27,026 nt of DNA from Vermiphilus sp. (GCA_020722825.1 DYKC01000002.1:1-27026), one strand, 5' to 3'; counted from the stretch's first letter, positions 16,584-25,431 are shown. Numbers and translations are program-made. The notes: a model not told the origin generated them from the letters alone.

Positions 16584-17747
16584 ATGAAAGAGATAGGTAT
16601 AGGTCTTATCGGCTACAAATTTATGGGTAGGGCCCATTCGCATGCATATAGGGACGTGGAGATATTTTTTGATTTGCCTGTGGTGCCGGCAATGAAGGTT
16701 ATATGCGGCCGGGCAGAAAAACCGTTAAGAATGGCAAAGGAAAGATTTGGCTGGGATGAATACGAAACAGACTGGAAGAAGGTTGTAAGAAGGAAAGATA
16801 TTGATATAATAGACATAACAACTCCTCCCAATGCCCACAAAGATATAGCGATAGAGGCAGCAAAAGAGGGCAAGGTTATTTTTTGCGAAAAACCGCTTGC
16901 TTCAACCATGAAAGATGCATATGAAATGATGGAGGCAGCAGAGAAATATGGAGTAAAACATGCCATCTGTTTTAACTACAGGAAACTTCCTGCTATAGGA
17001 CTTGCAAAGAAACTTATAGATGAGGGAAAACTCGGCAAGATTTTTCATATGAGGGCTGTATATCTACAGGACTGGATAATAGACCCTGAATTTCCCCTCG
17101 TATGGAGACTGGATAAAGAGGTGGCAGGTAGCGGTGCTCACGGAGACCTTAATGCCCACCTGATAGATATGGCAAGGTATCTTGTAGGAGAATTTGACGA
17201 AGTAACAGGTATGAACGAAACATTTATCAAAGAGCGTCCTTTGATAAAGGAAACAGACGAACTGGAGACAGGTCTTAAAGACAAGGCAAAATCCAGGCAA
17301 AAGGGTACAGTTACTGTGGATGATGCAACGTTGTTTCTTGCAAGGTTTAAGAACGGGGCGATCGGTTCCTTTGAGGCTACGAGATTTGCCGCAGGGAGAA
17401 AAAACGGACAGAGGTTTGAAATCAACGGGAGCAGGGGAAGTATTGTCTTTAATCTTGAAAACCTTAACGAACTTATGTATTACAGTGTTGACGACCCGGA
17501 ATATGTACAGGGTTTCAGGACAATACTTGCAACAGATGCGTCACATCCTTATGCCGGAAACTGGTGGCCTGCAGGGCATATCATAGGTTATGGAGAGGCA
17601 TTTATTAATATGGTGGCAGACCTTCTGACATCAATTGCCAGAGGGGAAAATCCCAGCCCCAATTTTTATGACGGCATAAAGTGTCAGGAGGTTTTAACTG
17701 CAGTTGAAGAATCTATCAACAAGAGAGGATGGGTGAAGGTAAAATAG
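16584..17747 (+). CDS. Gfo/Idh/MocA family oxidoreductase
   Basis: NAD(P)-dependent dehydrogenase of a family that acts mostly on sugars, inositols and sugar derivatives. The 387-residue chain has an N-terminal Rossmann domain (IGIGLIGYKFMGRAHSHAY), the conserved CEKPLA motif with E102-K103-P104, and GSGAHGDLNAHLID (182-195) with the His typical of the catalytic site. The substrate cannot be told from sequence. The ATG at 16584 is preferred because AAGG lies 9 bases upstream; ATG 16575 would be too close to it. The gene sits between recA and htrA, interrupting the usual recA-recX order. A weak terminator-like structure overlaps its stop codon. Confidence 0.9.
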   Translation: MKEIGIGLIGYKFMGRAHSHAYRDVEIFFDLPVVPAMKVICGRAEKPLRMAKERFGWDEYETDWKKVVRRKDIDIIDITTPPNAHKDIAIEAAKEGKVIFCEKPLASTMKDAYEMMEAAEKYGVKHAICFNYRKLPAIGLAKKLIDEGKLGKIFHMRAVYLQDWIIDPEFPLVWRLDKEVAGSGAHGDLNAHLIDMARYLVGEFDEVTGMNETFIKERPLIKETDELETGLKDKAKSRQKGTVTVDDATLFLARFKNGAIGSFEATRFAAGRKNGQRFEINGSRGSIVFNLENLNELMYYSVDDPEYVQGFRTILATDASHPYAGNWWPAGHIIGYGEAFINMVADLLTSIARGENPSPNFYDGIKCQEVLTAVEESINKRGWVKVK

Positions 17748-17769
17748 GATAAACTTTTACTTTTTTTTT
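17736..17769 (+). terminator. Possible weak intrinsic terminator
   Basis: AAGGTAAAA (17736-17744) pairs with TTTTACTTT (17755-17763), including one G-U pair, around a 10-base loop that contains the stop codon of the oxidoreductase gene. The run of T extends to 17769. The stem is AT-rich, so termination may be partial and htrA could still be transcribed from upstream. Confidence 0.35.
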
Positions 17770-17813
17770 GCATCTAAATGATGTGGGTAAAATTGAAAAC
17801 GCGGAGGTAGATT

Positions 17814-19313
17814 ATGAGAAAGGCTAAATATGCTGTAGCAGGAATTGTTGTGGGGGTTGTTGCGGCGGGTCTCCTGTCCAGAACGGTAGAACTACCAGGT
17901 AGGCGATTATCCGAAGGCAGAGGCGTGTACCAGTCGCCTTATATCTTTAGCAGTGGAACCAACGAAGTAGTGAAACTGCAGAATGCTTTTGTGGAAATTG
18001 CAAGATCCGTCAAACCATCAGTTGTGCAGATAACGACGGAAAAGACGGTTACCCTGCGTTACTGGGACCCGTTCGGCGACTTTGATGAGTTTTTTCAGTT
18101 CCCTTTTGACAGATTCTTTGGTACTCCCAGAGATAGACAGGGCCGGTCGCCGAAAACATTTGAGAGAAAACAGCAGGGACTGGGCTCAGGTTTTATCGTG
18201 GGCGAAAACGGGTACATAATTACAAATAACCACGTTATAGACGGCGTTGATAAGATACTTGTGAAACTGCAGGATGAGACCCATCTATACCAAGCAAAGG
18301 TTATAGGGACGGATTCCAAGACCGACATAGCCCTGATAAAGATAGATGCCGGAAAGATTCTGCCTGCTGTCAGGCTTGGAGATTCTGATGCGATTCAGCC
18401 AGGGGAGTGGGTGATGGCTATAGGCAATCCTATGGGACTTACAGCAACTGTTACGGTCGGCATTGTCAGCGCCAAGGGAAGAACCGGATTCGGCATTATG
18501 CAGTACGAAGATTTCATCCAGACAGACGCTGCTATTAATCCTGGAAATTCCGGAGGGCCTCTTATTAATATTCACGGTGAGGTAATAGGGATAAATACAT
18601 TTATCGTATCCCCACAGGTTGCGGAGGGACTGGGATTTGCAGTTCCTGTAAATATTGCCAAGCAGGTCTTTTCGCAGTTGAAAGAAAAGGGAAAGGTTGT
18701 CAGAGGATATGTGGGAGTATTGCTTCAGCCTCTTGATGAAGAACTGGCACAATCATTCGGTCGGAAGGACACAAAAGGTGCACTCATTTCAAAGGTAATG
18801 CCTGGTACCCCTGCTGAAAGGGTAGGCCTACAAGAGGGTGACATAATATTAAGGTTTGACGGTAGTGAAGTGAAAGATATTCAGGACCTTCAGATGAAGG
18901 TTGCAGCTACTCCTGTGGGTAAAAAAACATCAGTAGTTGTATGGAGAGATAATAAGGAAATTTCTCTATCAATGGTTATAGGGGAGATGCCGTCTGATGA
19001 AGAAATGGCAAAGAGTACAAAAGAAAAGACATGGAGAGGGATGAATGTTTCTACGATAACTCCGGAAATAAAAGAGCGTTTAAGAATAACCGATGAGGAG
19101 GGTGTTGTGGTTACCTTTGTAGAATCAGGTTCTCCTGCACAGGAGGCAGGTATTTCTGTCGGTACCATTATTCAGACAATAAATGGGAAGAGGGTCAGGA
19201 ATGTTTTGGAGTACAACAAAATAATAAAAGTTATCCCTGCCAAAAGCATGGTTCGATTATTAATAAAGCAGGGGGAAAACAGCAGGTTTGTTATATTGAA
19301 AGGTGAAAAATAA
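17814..19313 (+). CDS. htrA: Serine protease, DegP/HtrA family with two PDZ domains
   Basis: Envelope quality-control protease and chaperone. The 499-residue protein starts with a basic N-terminus and one hydrophobic segment (about 6-23), either a signal peptide or a membrane anchor; no lipoprotein cysteine is seen. The trypsin-like domain holds the triad H140 (TNNHVIDG), D171 (KTDIALIKI) and S246 (NPGNSGGPL). PDZ1 (about 290-385) and PDZ2 (about 400-499) follow, as in DegP/DegQ. A stretch FDEFFQFPFDRFFGTPRDRQ before the protease domain matches the LA loop region of this family. GGAGG precedes the ATG. Its end overlaps recX by 11 bp. Confidence 0.95.
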   Translation: MRKAKYAVAGIVVGVVAAGLLSRTVELPGRRLSEGRGVYQSPYIFSSGTNEVVKLQNAFVEIARSVKPSVVQITTEKTVTLRYWDPFGDFDEFFQFPFDRFFGTPRDRQGRSPKTFERKQQGLGSGFIVGENGYIITNNHVIDGVDKILVKLQDETHLYQAKVIGTDSKTDIALIKIDAGKILPAVRLGDSDAIQPGEWVMAIGNPMGLTATVTVGIVSAKGRTGFGIMQYEDFIQTDAAINPGNSGGPLINIHGEVIGINTFIVSPQVAEGLGFAVPVNIAKQVFSQLKEKGKVVRGYVGVLLQPLDEELAQSFGRKDTKGALISKVMPGTPAERVGLQEGDIILRFDGSEVKDIQDLQMKVAATPVGKKTSVVVWRDNKEISLSMVIGEMPSDEEMAKSTKEKTWRGMNVSTITPEIKERLRITDEEGVVVTFVESGSPAQEAGISVGTIIQTINGKRVRNVLEYNKIIKVIPAKSMVRLLIKQGENSRFVILKGEK

Positions 19314-19740
19314 TGAGGCATATGCAAAAGTTTTAAGAATGCTTTACCGCAGGAGTTATTCTGTAGGGGAACTGCGGGAAAAACTTGTGGACATAGCTTC
19401 ACCTGAAGAGATAGATGAAATTCTTGAAGAATGTAAACGCCGAAAATATGTAAACGATAGAGTACTTGCGGCGTTTTTGAGTGAGAAATATCTAAAGAAA
19501 TCAAAGGGGTTTTTTTATATATTGGCGATTCTTGAAAAGAGAAAAATCCCCGACGATATAATAAAAGAGGTTAGGGAAAATTTTGATTTTAACAGGGAAT
19601 TCAAAATTGCAAGAGATTTTTTTTTGAAAAACAGGAAAAGAAAAAAAATCTCTTATCTTATATTTTCCTTGAAAAGCAGGGGCTTTTCATATCCGACCAT
19701 AAACAGATTGATGAACACTCTTGTAACAAAGGTTGAATGA
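19303..19740 (+). CDS. recX: Regulatory protein RecX
   Basis: RecX binds RecA filaments and limits their activity. The 145-residue protein is small, basic and helical, made of the three-helix repeats of the family: LRMLYRRSYSVGELREKL, then RRKYVNDRVLAAFLSEKYLKKSKGFFYI, then RKKISYLIFSLKSRGFSYPTI. GTG at 19303 is chosen because it keeps the whole first helix; it overlaps the htrA stop and has only a weak ribosome site (AAAGG immediately upstream). alaS follows after 64 bp. The position just before alaS fits the classic recA-recX-alaS order, apart from the two inserted genes. Confidence 0.87.
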   Translation: MKNNEAYAKVLRMLYRRSYSVGELREKLVDIASPEEIDEILEECKRRKYVNDRVLAAFLSEKYLKKSKGFFYILAILEKRKIPDDIIKEVRENFDFNREFKIARDFFLKNRKRKKISYLIFSLKSRGFSYPTINRLMNTLVTKVE

Positions 19741-19804
19741 TTAACTCCTAACCATTGACTCTCTCCTGCAAGAGGGGGTAAGGTCACCAGAAAAGGATTT
19801 ACAA

Positions 19805-22420
19805 GTGGACAGTGCTGAGATAAGAAAACTCTACCTGGATTATTTCAACCAAAGAGGGCATACTATTGTCTCTACAAGCAGTTTAATTCCATTTGATGAC
19901 CCTACATTACTCTTCACCAATGCAGGCATGGTACAGTTTAAGAAATTCTGGGCAACCCCTGTACAACTGCCCTATTCAAGAGCCGTTACCTGCCAGAAGT
20001 GTATGAGAGCCGGGGGCAAAGACAGCGACATTGACAAGATAGGCATAACAGGAAGGCATCATACCTTTTTTGAGATGCTGGGTAACTTTTCCTTCGGTGA
20101 TTACTTCAAAAAAGAAACTATTGAATGGGCTTATGAGTTTACCATTAAGTACCTCAAAATTCCCGAAGATATCATATGGGTCTCCTATTATGAGAAGGAT
20201 GATGAGACAAAGAATATATGGAAAAAGTTTTTGCCTGACAACAAAATAGTTCCGTTGTCTGCAAAGGATAATTTCTGGGGTCCTGCAGGGGAAACAGGTC
20301 CGTGTGGTCCCTGTACTGAACTCTACCTGGATTTTGGAGAAAATCTGTCCTGTGGTGCTGACTGTAAACCAGGTTGCGAATGCGGCCGTTTTCTTGAATT
20401 CTGGAATCTTGTTTTCCCCCAGTATGACAGGCAGAATGATGGTTCATTACCCCCCTTAAAAAGAAGGGGGGTTGACACAGGGATGGGGCTTGAAAGGATA
20501 GCAAGAATTCTCCAGAAGACACCTTCCAATTATGAAACCGATCTTTTCCTCCCACTGATAAAAGAGATTGAGAAGATATCCGGCCAGGGTTATGGAGAAC
20601 AGGAGGACAAAAAACCATTTTTCAGGATAATAGCAGACCATATCAGAGCGGCAGTCTTTTTAATTGATGACAATGTGCTTCCCTCAAACGAGGGTAGAGG
20701 GTATGTCTTAAGAAGAATTCTCCGAAGAGCAGGTATAAACGGAGTAAACCTTGGCATCAAAGAACCATTTCTTTATTATCTTAGCAGCGTCCCCATAAAA
20801 ATCATGCAGGATGTATATCCTACACTCAGAGAACATCGCGAGATGATAAACAGGGTTATACATGAGGAAGAAGAGAAATTTCATTCACTTCTTAATTCTG
20901 CAAGCAAAAATTTTTATGACCTTACAGGCAATGTCAAGGGTAAATTGATACCAGGGGATGTTGCATTCAAACTTTACGATACATACGGTATACCCAGAGA
21001 TATTCTTGAAGACCTTTCTTTCCAGGAGAACCGCCTGATTGACTGGGAAGGGTTTAACAAACAACTTGATAATCAGAAAAGACTTTCAAGGTTTTCAACC
21101 AATATTGGAATGCAGAAAACCGTTGTATTTGAAAAAACGCCACTGACAGAAACAGTTTTCACCGGTTATCAGAAAACTGAAGACGAAGGTAGTATTGTTG
21201 CTGTTTACCGGGATGTCAAAAGACCATTGTTTTACGTTGTTCTTGACAGAACGCCTTTTTATCCTGAAAAAGGAGGACAGGTTGGTGACCGGGGGGTCAT
21301 TGAAAATGAATATGTGAGGTTCAGGGTAACAGACACGCAGGTAGATGAAAAGGGACATATATACCACAAAGGCAAGATTGAAAAAGGCTCTCAAGAACAA
21401 TTTGCTAACAATAATGAGGTAAAAGCCGTTGTGGACAGCGAATTTAGAAAGCGGGTTTCAATAAATCATACCTCCACCCATCTTCTTCATTACGCGTTAA
21501 GGAAAGTTCTTGGCAAAGATGTGAGACAGGCGGGATCTTTTATTACCGATGAACGTTTGAGATTTGACTTTGTATGCTTTAGCAACCTGTCCGCAGATAT
21601 AATTGAAAAGGTGGAATCTATTATACAGGATAAAATAATCCAGAACAGCCCTGTTTCTGTTGAAGAGATGTCCCTTGATGAAGCGATGGAGAGAGGAGCA
21701 ATAGCCCTGTTTCTGGAGAAATATGGGGAAAAGGTACGGGTGATCCAAACAGGGGATTATCACGCCGAGGTTTGCGGTGGAACCCATATACGCAGGACCG
21801 GTGATATACTGATATTCAGGATAACCGAATTTTCAAGCATAGGAAAGAATCTAAAAAGGATAGAGGCCGTTACTTATAAAAATGCGGTGGAATATCTTGA
21901 ACGCTATAGAAATATCATTGAAGAAATTGGACAAAAACTTGAGGTAGAAATTGACAAGGTTAGCCAGAAAGTTGATAGAATACTTATTGAGAGACGGGAA
22001 AAAGACAGGATAATAGACAGGTATGAGAATATCTTATCCGGGAAATTTTCCGATGATATTGCATGTAAAAAAGAGAGTTTTGAAATTAACGGTAATATCT
22101 TCTCTTTCGCGAGTGGGATTCTCAAAATGGAGAATGACGACCTTATAAGCCGGGTTGCGGATAACGTTATGGACAGAATAAAAAAGGGGATTGTCTTTCT
22201 CGGGAACATCAAAGATGACAGGATTTTTACTGTAATTAAAGTGAGTGGAGAATTAAAGGAAAAACTTTCTGCTGCCAAAGTTATGAAGGAGATTTCCAGA
22301 ATTTTAGAAGGACAGGGAGGAGGTAGTCCTGCTTTTGCGAGGGGGAGTGGGAAGAATCCTAAAAATTTTTCGGAAGCGGTTGAAAAAATCCGTGAGATGA
22401 TCAAAACCCAGGGAAAATAA
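19805..22420 (+). CDS. alaS: Alanyl-tRNA synthetase
   Basis: Charges tRNA-Ala and hydrolyses mischarged Ser/Gly. The 871-residue protein has all domains: the class II catalytic core with HHTFFEMLGNFSFGDYF (from H85), the tRNA-recognition region, the editing domain with zinc-site residues H555, H559, C657 and H661 (HTSTH and CGGTH), and the C-terminal C-Ala domain with GGGSPAFARGSG. A cysteine cluster CGADCKPGCECG (about 182-193) in the core is common in this family. GTG is the start, with AAAAGGA about 7 bases upstream. Residues 215-222 (LPPLKRRG) are encoded by a perfect palindrome that looks like an absorbed repeat. The stop overlaps the sigma-factor start by one base. Confidence 0.97.
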   Translation: MDSAEIRKLYLDYFNQRGHTIVSTSSLIPFDDPTLLFTNAGMVQFKKFWATPVQLPYSRAVTCQKCMRAGGKDSDIDKIGITGRHHTFFEMLGNFSFGDYFKKETIEWAYEFTIKYLKIPEDIIWVSYYEKDDETKNIWKKFLPDNKIVPLSAKDNFWGPAGETGPCGPCTELYLDFGENLSCGADCKPGCECGRFLEFWNLVFPQYDRQNDGSLPPLKRRGVDTGMGLERIARILQKTPSNYETDLFLPLIKEIEKISGQGYGEQEDKKPFFRIIADHIRAAVFLIDDNVLPSNEGRGYVLRRILRRAGINGVNLGIKEPFLYYLSSVPIKIMQDVYPTLREHREMINRVIHEEEEKFHSLLNSASKNFYDLTGNVKGKLIPGDVAFKLYDTYGIPRDILEDLSFQENRLIDWEGFNKQLDNQKRLSRFSTNIGMQKTVVFEKTPLTETVFTGYQKTEDEGSIVAVYRDVKRPLFYVVLDRTPFYPEKGGQVGDRGVIENEYVRFRVTDTQVDEKGHIYHKGKIEKGSQEQFANNNEVKAVVDSEFRKRVSINHTSTHLLHYALRKVLGKDVRQAGSFITDERLRFDFVCFSNLSADIIEKVESIIQDKIIQNSPVSVEEMSLDEAMERGAIALFLEKYGEKVRVIQTGDYHAEVCGGTHIRRTGDILIFRITEFSSIGKNLKRIEAVTYKNAVEYLERYRNIIEEIGQKLEVEIDKVSQKVDRILIERREKDRIIDRYENILSGKFSDDIACKKESFEINGNIFSFASGILKMENDDLISRVADNVMDRIKKGIVFLGNIKDDRIFTVIKVSGELKEKLSAAKVMKEISRILEGQGGGSPAFARGSGKNPKNFSEAVEKIREMIKTQGK
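20449..20472. repeat. Perfect 9-bp palindrome inside alaS
   Basis: ACCCCCCTT (20449-20457) and AAGGGGGGT (20464-20472) flank AAAAAG. The C-run/TTAAAA/G-run form is that of short dispersed repeats found in many bacteria. It is translated in frame as PPLKRRG just before the conserved VDTGMGLERI motif. Confidence 0.65.
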
Positions 22421-23238
22421 TGCTAAAAAACACAAAACTGGAAGACGAAATACAGATTATAAAACGTATAAAGAAAGGCGACAGAAAAGCCAAAGAACAA
22501 TTTATGAAAGATTACCAGGGTCTGGTTATATACCTTGCGAAAAGATATACATTTTCATCTGACATCCTGCCTGACCTGATAGCCGAAGGAAATATGGGCC
22601 TTTTAAAGGCAATTGAAAAATTTGATGTAAAAAAAAAAGTGAAATTTGGGACCTATGCATACTTCTGGATAAGAAGATTTATTATAAGAGCCATACTGGA
22701 AGAGTTTGGGGCTTTGAAAATCCCCGAAAGGTATCTGGGGTTCAAGGATAGAGTTGAAGAACTTAAAAGGGCCTATATGTCTAAGAACGGCAGGTATCCC
22801 ACCGATAGAGAAATTGCAAAAACACTGAAACTTCCTCCGGAGATAGTTAAAAAATTCAAAAAGTATGCCTCACGGGTAAGGGTTATATCCTCCGACTTCT
22901 ATGATGGTGAGAAACAGGTTGATTTGTTTGAAGTGACAGATTTCAACAAGGAAGGAGAAAAGGGTTTCTGGGAAGTACTGCGCAATAAAGATATACTGAA
23001 CAAAATTTTTGAGCGTCTTAAGAAAAAGGAGAAAAGGGCAAATATAGATATGTGGTTAAAGGTTCTGGAATTATATTACGGTCTGGGAGGTAGTATCCAG
23101 CGTAGTTACAAGGAAATTTCAAAAGAGTTGAATGTCAGCCGTCAGAGGGTACACCAGATTAAAAAGACCTGTCTACAAAAATTAAAGAAGGAATGGAAGT
23201 TAATGAAAAAAGAGAAGAGTTATAAACCGCTGCATTAA
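22420..23238 (+). CDS. RNA polymerase sigma factor, sigma70 family (alternative)
   Basis: Promoter-recognition subunit, 272 residues. Region 2 is clear (LVIYLAKRYTF, DLIAEGNMGLLKAIEKFD, then KFGTYAYFWIRRFIIRAI at 75-92), region 3 covers about 110-150 (RYPTDREIAKTLKLPPEIV), and region 4 ends with the helix-turn-helix SYKEISKELNVSRQRVHQIK. No region 1.1 is present, so it is not the primary sigma factor. The residues that read the -10 in E. coli sigma70 (W433, Q437, T440) align with F82, R86 and I89, and those that read the -35 (E585, R588) with Gln and His. That suggests a non-consensus target. Its ATG shares one base with the alaS stop, so it is translated with alaS. No anti-sigma gene is nearby. 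Confidence 0.9.
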   Translation: MLKNTKLEDEIQIIKRIKKGDRKAKEQFMKDYQGLVIYLAKRYTFSSDILPDLIAEGNMGLLKAIEKFDVKKKVKFGTYAYFWIRRFIIRAILEEFGALKIPERYLGFKDRVEELKRAYMSKNGRYPTDREIAKTLKLPPEIVKKFKKYASRVRVISSDFYDGEKQVDLFEVTDFNKEGEKGFWEVLRNKDILNKIFERLKKKEKRANIDMWLKVLELYYGLGGSIQRSYKEISKELNVSRQRVHQIKKTCLQKLKKEWKLMKKEKSYKPLH

Positions 23239-23267
23239 GAAAGTAACGGAAAAGGAGGGGACCACTA

Positions 23268-23780
23268 ATGAACGAACTTAAATCACTTATAAGAACCATA
23301 CCGGATTTTCCCAGGAAAGGGATACTTTTTAGGGATATAACTCCGCTGATTGAAAACCCCGAGGCATTTAAATATGTTATAGAAATTTTTGCAAAAAATA
23401 TACCTCTTGGTATTAATAAACTGGTGGCGATTGAATCTCGTGGATTTATCTTCGGCGGCGCGCTGGCTCTTAAAAATCATATGGGATTCATCCCCGTACG
23501 CAAGAGTGGAAAATTGCCCGGAGAAACAACAAAGATCACATATGACCTTGAATACGGGACCGATACGCTGGAAATACATAAAGATGTAATAAGGAAAGGC
23601 GACAGGGTCGTATTGATAGATGACCTTCTTGCTACGGGGGGAACTGCGCTTGCTTCCTGCCGTTTAATAGAGAAATGCGGGGGCAGAGTGAAAAAGATAT
23701 TGTTTCTGATAGAACTTGATGAACTCAAAGGTTGTGAAAAATTGAAGGGATACGATGTTTTCTCACTGCTGCATTTCTGA
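23268..23780 (+). CDS. apt: Adenine phosphoribosyltransferase
   Basis: Purine salvage enzyme that makes AMP from adenine and PRPP. The 170-residue protein starts LKSLIRTIPDFPRKGILFRDITPL, the Apt signature, and holds ESRGFIFGGALAL and the PRPP-binding motif VVLIDDLLATGGTA. Normal length. AAGGAGG lies about 8 bases before the ATG. It is 29 bp after the sigma-factor gene and probably the last gene of the alaS transcript. Its end faces asd across 54 bp. Confidence 0.97.
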   Translation: MNELKSLIRTIPDFPRKGILFRDITPLIENPEAFKYVIEIFAKNIPLGINKLVAIESRGFIFGGALALKNHMGFIPVRKSGKLPGETTKITYDLEYGTDTLEIHKDVIRKGDRVVLIDDLLATGGTALASCRLIEKCGGRVKKILFLIELDELKGCEKLKGYDVFSLLHF

Positions 23781-23782
23781 CT

Positions 23783-23802
23783 ACAGATTCACATCAATCT
23801 GT
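23783..23802. terminator. Hairpin between convergent apt and asd
   Basis: ACAGATT (23783-23789) and AATCTGT (23796-23802) form a perfect 7-bp stem around CACATC, 3 bases after the apt stop. It lies in a convergent gap, where a two-way terminator is expected. Neither strand has a T-run after it, so it is not a classical intrinsic terminator. Confidence 0.35.
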
Positions 23803-23834
23803 CTGTGCCTGCGGGATAGACTTTCTCTCATTTC

Positions 23835-24854
23835 CTAAATGATACCCATCCTGAGTATCACTTCTGCTATCTGGACAGCATTCAATGCAGCTCCTTTTCT
23901 TATATTGTCACTTACAGTCCAGATATCCAGGGCATTTTCAAGAGCAGTGTTTTCTCTAATACGCCCCACAAACACCTTATCCTTTCCTGAGGCAAGCAAC
24001 GGAGTTGGATACAAGGATTTTTCGGGTTCATCTATTACCTTAACTCCTGGAAAAGAGGAAAGGATATCTCTAACCTCTCCTACATCAGGTTTTCTTTCGC
24101 ACTGTATGGTGATACTTTCCGAATGCCCGTTAAAGACTGGAACTCTCACGCAGGTTGCAGATATCTTCAATTCCTGTTCGTCAAGAATCTTGCGCGTTTC
24201 TTTTATCATTTTCACTTCTTCCGTATAGTATCCAGGAAATTCTTCTGACAGACTGCCTATTTCGGGTATAACATTGAATGCAATCTGGTAAGGGTAAACC
24301 TCATTTTTAATTTCACGGTGATGTGCGTATGCTGTAACCTGGTTTTCAAGTTCTGCAACTGCTTTCATTCCCGTACCTGAGACTGCCTGATAGGTAGAAA
24401 CAATAACTTTGCTTATCCTGTATTTCTGGTGTATCGGGAATACCGCCATAACCATCTGGATGGTGGAACAGTTGGGATTGGCGATAAACCCCTTATGGTT
24501 TTTAAGATGATGGGGGTTTACCTCAGGTATTACGAGAGGCACATCAGGAGACATTCTGTAATCGCTTCCATTGTCAATTACCAAAGCACCCTTTTTTACT
24601 GCTTCCCATCCAAATAATTTACTGGCGCCTTTTTCTCCTTCGGTCCCTGCAAAAAGGGCGATGTCTACGTTGTTGAAAGAGTCCGCCGTTGTCTTTTCCA
24701 CATGAAAGGTCTTACCTGCGATAAACTCCTCGCGCTCTCTGGTCGCAAGTATCCTCGGTAACCCATTGCAAGGGAATTCCCTCTCAAGAAGTATCTCAAC
24801 CATTTCTTTACCGACCATACCTGCCCCTATAACAACCACGTTATACTTTTTCAT
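23835..24854 (-). CDS. asd: Aspartate-semialdehyde dehydrogenase
   Basis: Reduces aspartyl phosphate to aspartate semialdehyde, the branch point to lysine/diaminopimelate, threonine and methionine. The N-terminal NADP fold starts VVVIGAGMVGKEMVE, the catalytic cysteine is C129 in IANPNCSTIQM, and the catalytic His lies in PVFNGHSESI. At 339 residues it is a normal length. The ATG at 24854 is preferred because AGGA lies 9 bases upstream; ATG 24863 would place that AGGA directly against the start. The 5' end overlaps the end of bioY, so the two are probably translated together. The C-terminal WTVSDNIRKGAALNAVQIAE is typical. Confidence 0.96.
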   Translation of the reverse strand: MKKYNVVVIGAGMVGKEMVEILLEREFPCNGLPRILATREREEFIAGKTFHVEKTTADSFNNVDIALFAGTEGEKGASKLFGWEAVKKGALVIDNGSDYRMSPDVPLVIPEVNPHHLKNHKGFIANPNCSTIQMVMAVFPIHQKYRISKVIVSTYQAVSGTGMKAVAELENQVTAYAHHREIKNEVYPYQIAFNVIPEIGSLSEEFPGYYTEEVKMIKETRKILDEQELKISATCVRVPVFNGHSESITIQCERKPDVGEVRDILSSFPGVKVIDEPEKSLYPTPLLASGKDKVFVGRIRENTALENALDIWTVSDNIRKGAALNAVQIAEVILRMGII

Positions 24855-25431
24855 AGTCGTCATTCCTGTTTCTTATAATTGATTGTGCTATCACGCCGGC
24901 AAAGTATGCCTTTACTATGTCAAAAGGGATGAAAGGCAGAAAACCTATGAGAAACGCCTTATAGAAAGAGATTCTCAAGAAGAAGGTTAGCCATAGTGTT
25001 CCTGTCAGAAGTATTGTTGTTATCCCGCATAACATCGCAAATATCATCTGAGTTCTTGTCCTATTTTTTTCTGTCAACACACCTATGAGATAGGCAGCAA
25101 AAATGAAACCTATGATGTAGCCTGTTGTGTGTCTGAAACCAGCTCCTGCTCCGTAGAACCAGTTTATGCCTGCAATTCCTCCGGCGGCATAAAGAAATTG
25201 GCTTATTGCACCAAAGTTTTTGCCGAGAAGTATGCCTGCCAGAAGTACCAGAAATACCTGTCCGGTCACAGGAACAGGTGTAAAAGGTAGTTTTATAGAT
25301 AACTGTGCGGAAAGACCTGTTAATAAGGTGAAGGTGACTGACAGGGCTATCTTTTTCACCGTTGTAAGAGATTTTAACATTTCATAATACCTTCTCCATA
25401 TCCTGTCCCATCCTGTTATGATTCTTTCCAT
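24841..25431 (-). CDS. bioY: Biotin transporter BioY (ECF substrate-binding component)
   Basis: Integral membrane protein that binds biotin and imports it, alone or with a shared energy-coupling module (EcfA/EcfT, not seen here). The sequence has about six hydrophobic helices and the BioY hallmarks KLPFTPVPVTGQVFLVLLAG, GGIAGINWF with GAGAGFRHTTGYIIGF, and FIPFDIVKAYFAGVIAQS near the end. Length is 196 residues from ATG 25431, which has GGGGAG 8 bases upstream. ATG 25380 would drop a 17-residue basic extension (MERIITGWDRIWRRYYE) and match usual BioY starts, so it is a real alternative. No biotin synthesis gene is in the window, which is consistent with dependence on uptake but does not show it. 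Confidence 0.93.
   Translation of the reverse strand: MERIITGWDRIWRRYYEMLKSLTTVKKIALSVTFTLLTGLSAQLSIKLPFTPVPVTGQVFLVLLAGILLGKNFGAISQFLYAAGGIAGINWFYGAGAGFRHTTGYIIGFIFAAYLIGVLTEKNRTRTQMIFAMLCGITTILLTGTLWLTFFLRISFYKAFLIGFLPFIPFDIVKAYFAGVIAQSIIRNRNDDYEKV

Noticed and set aside
19741..19800. Terminator or repeat between recX and alaS (CTCT..CCTGCA..AGAG)
   Set aside because: The stem is only four base pairs and no T-run follows; not reliable.
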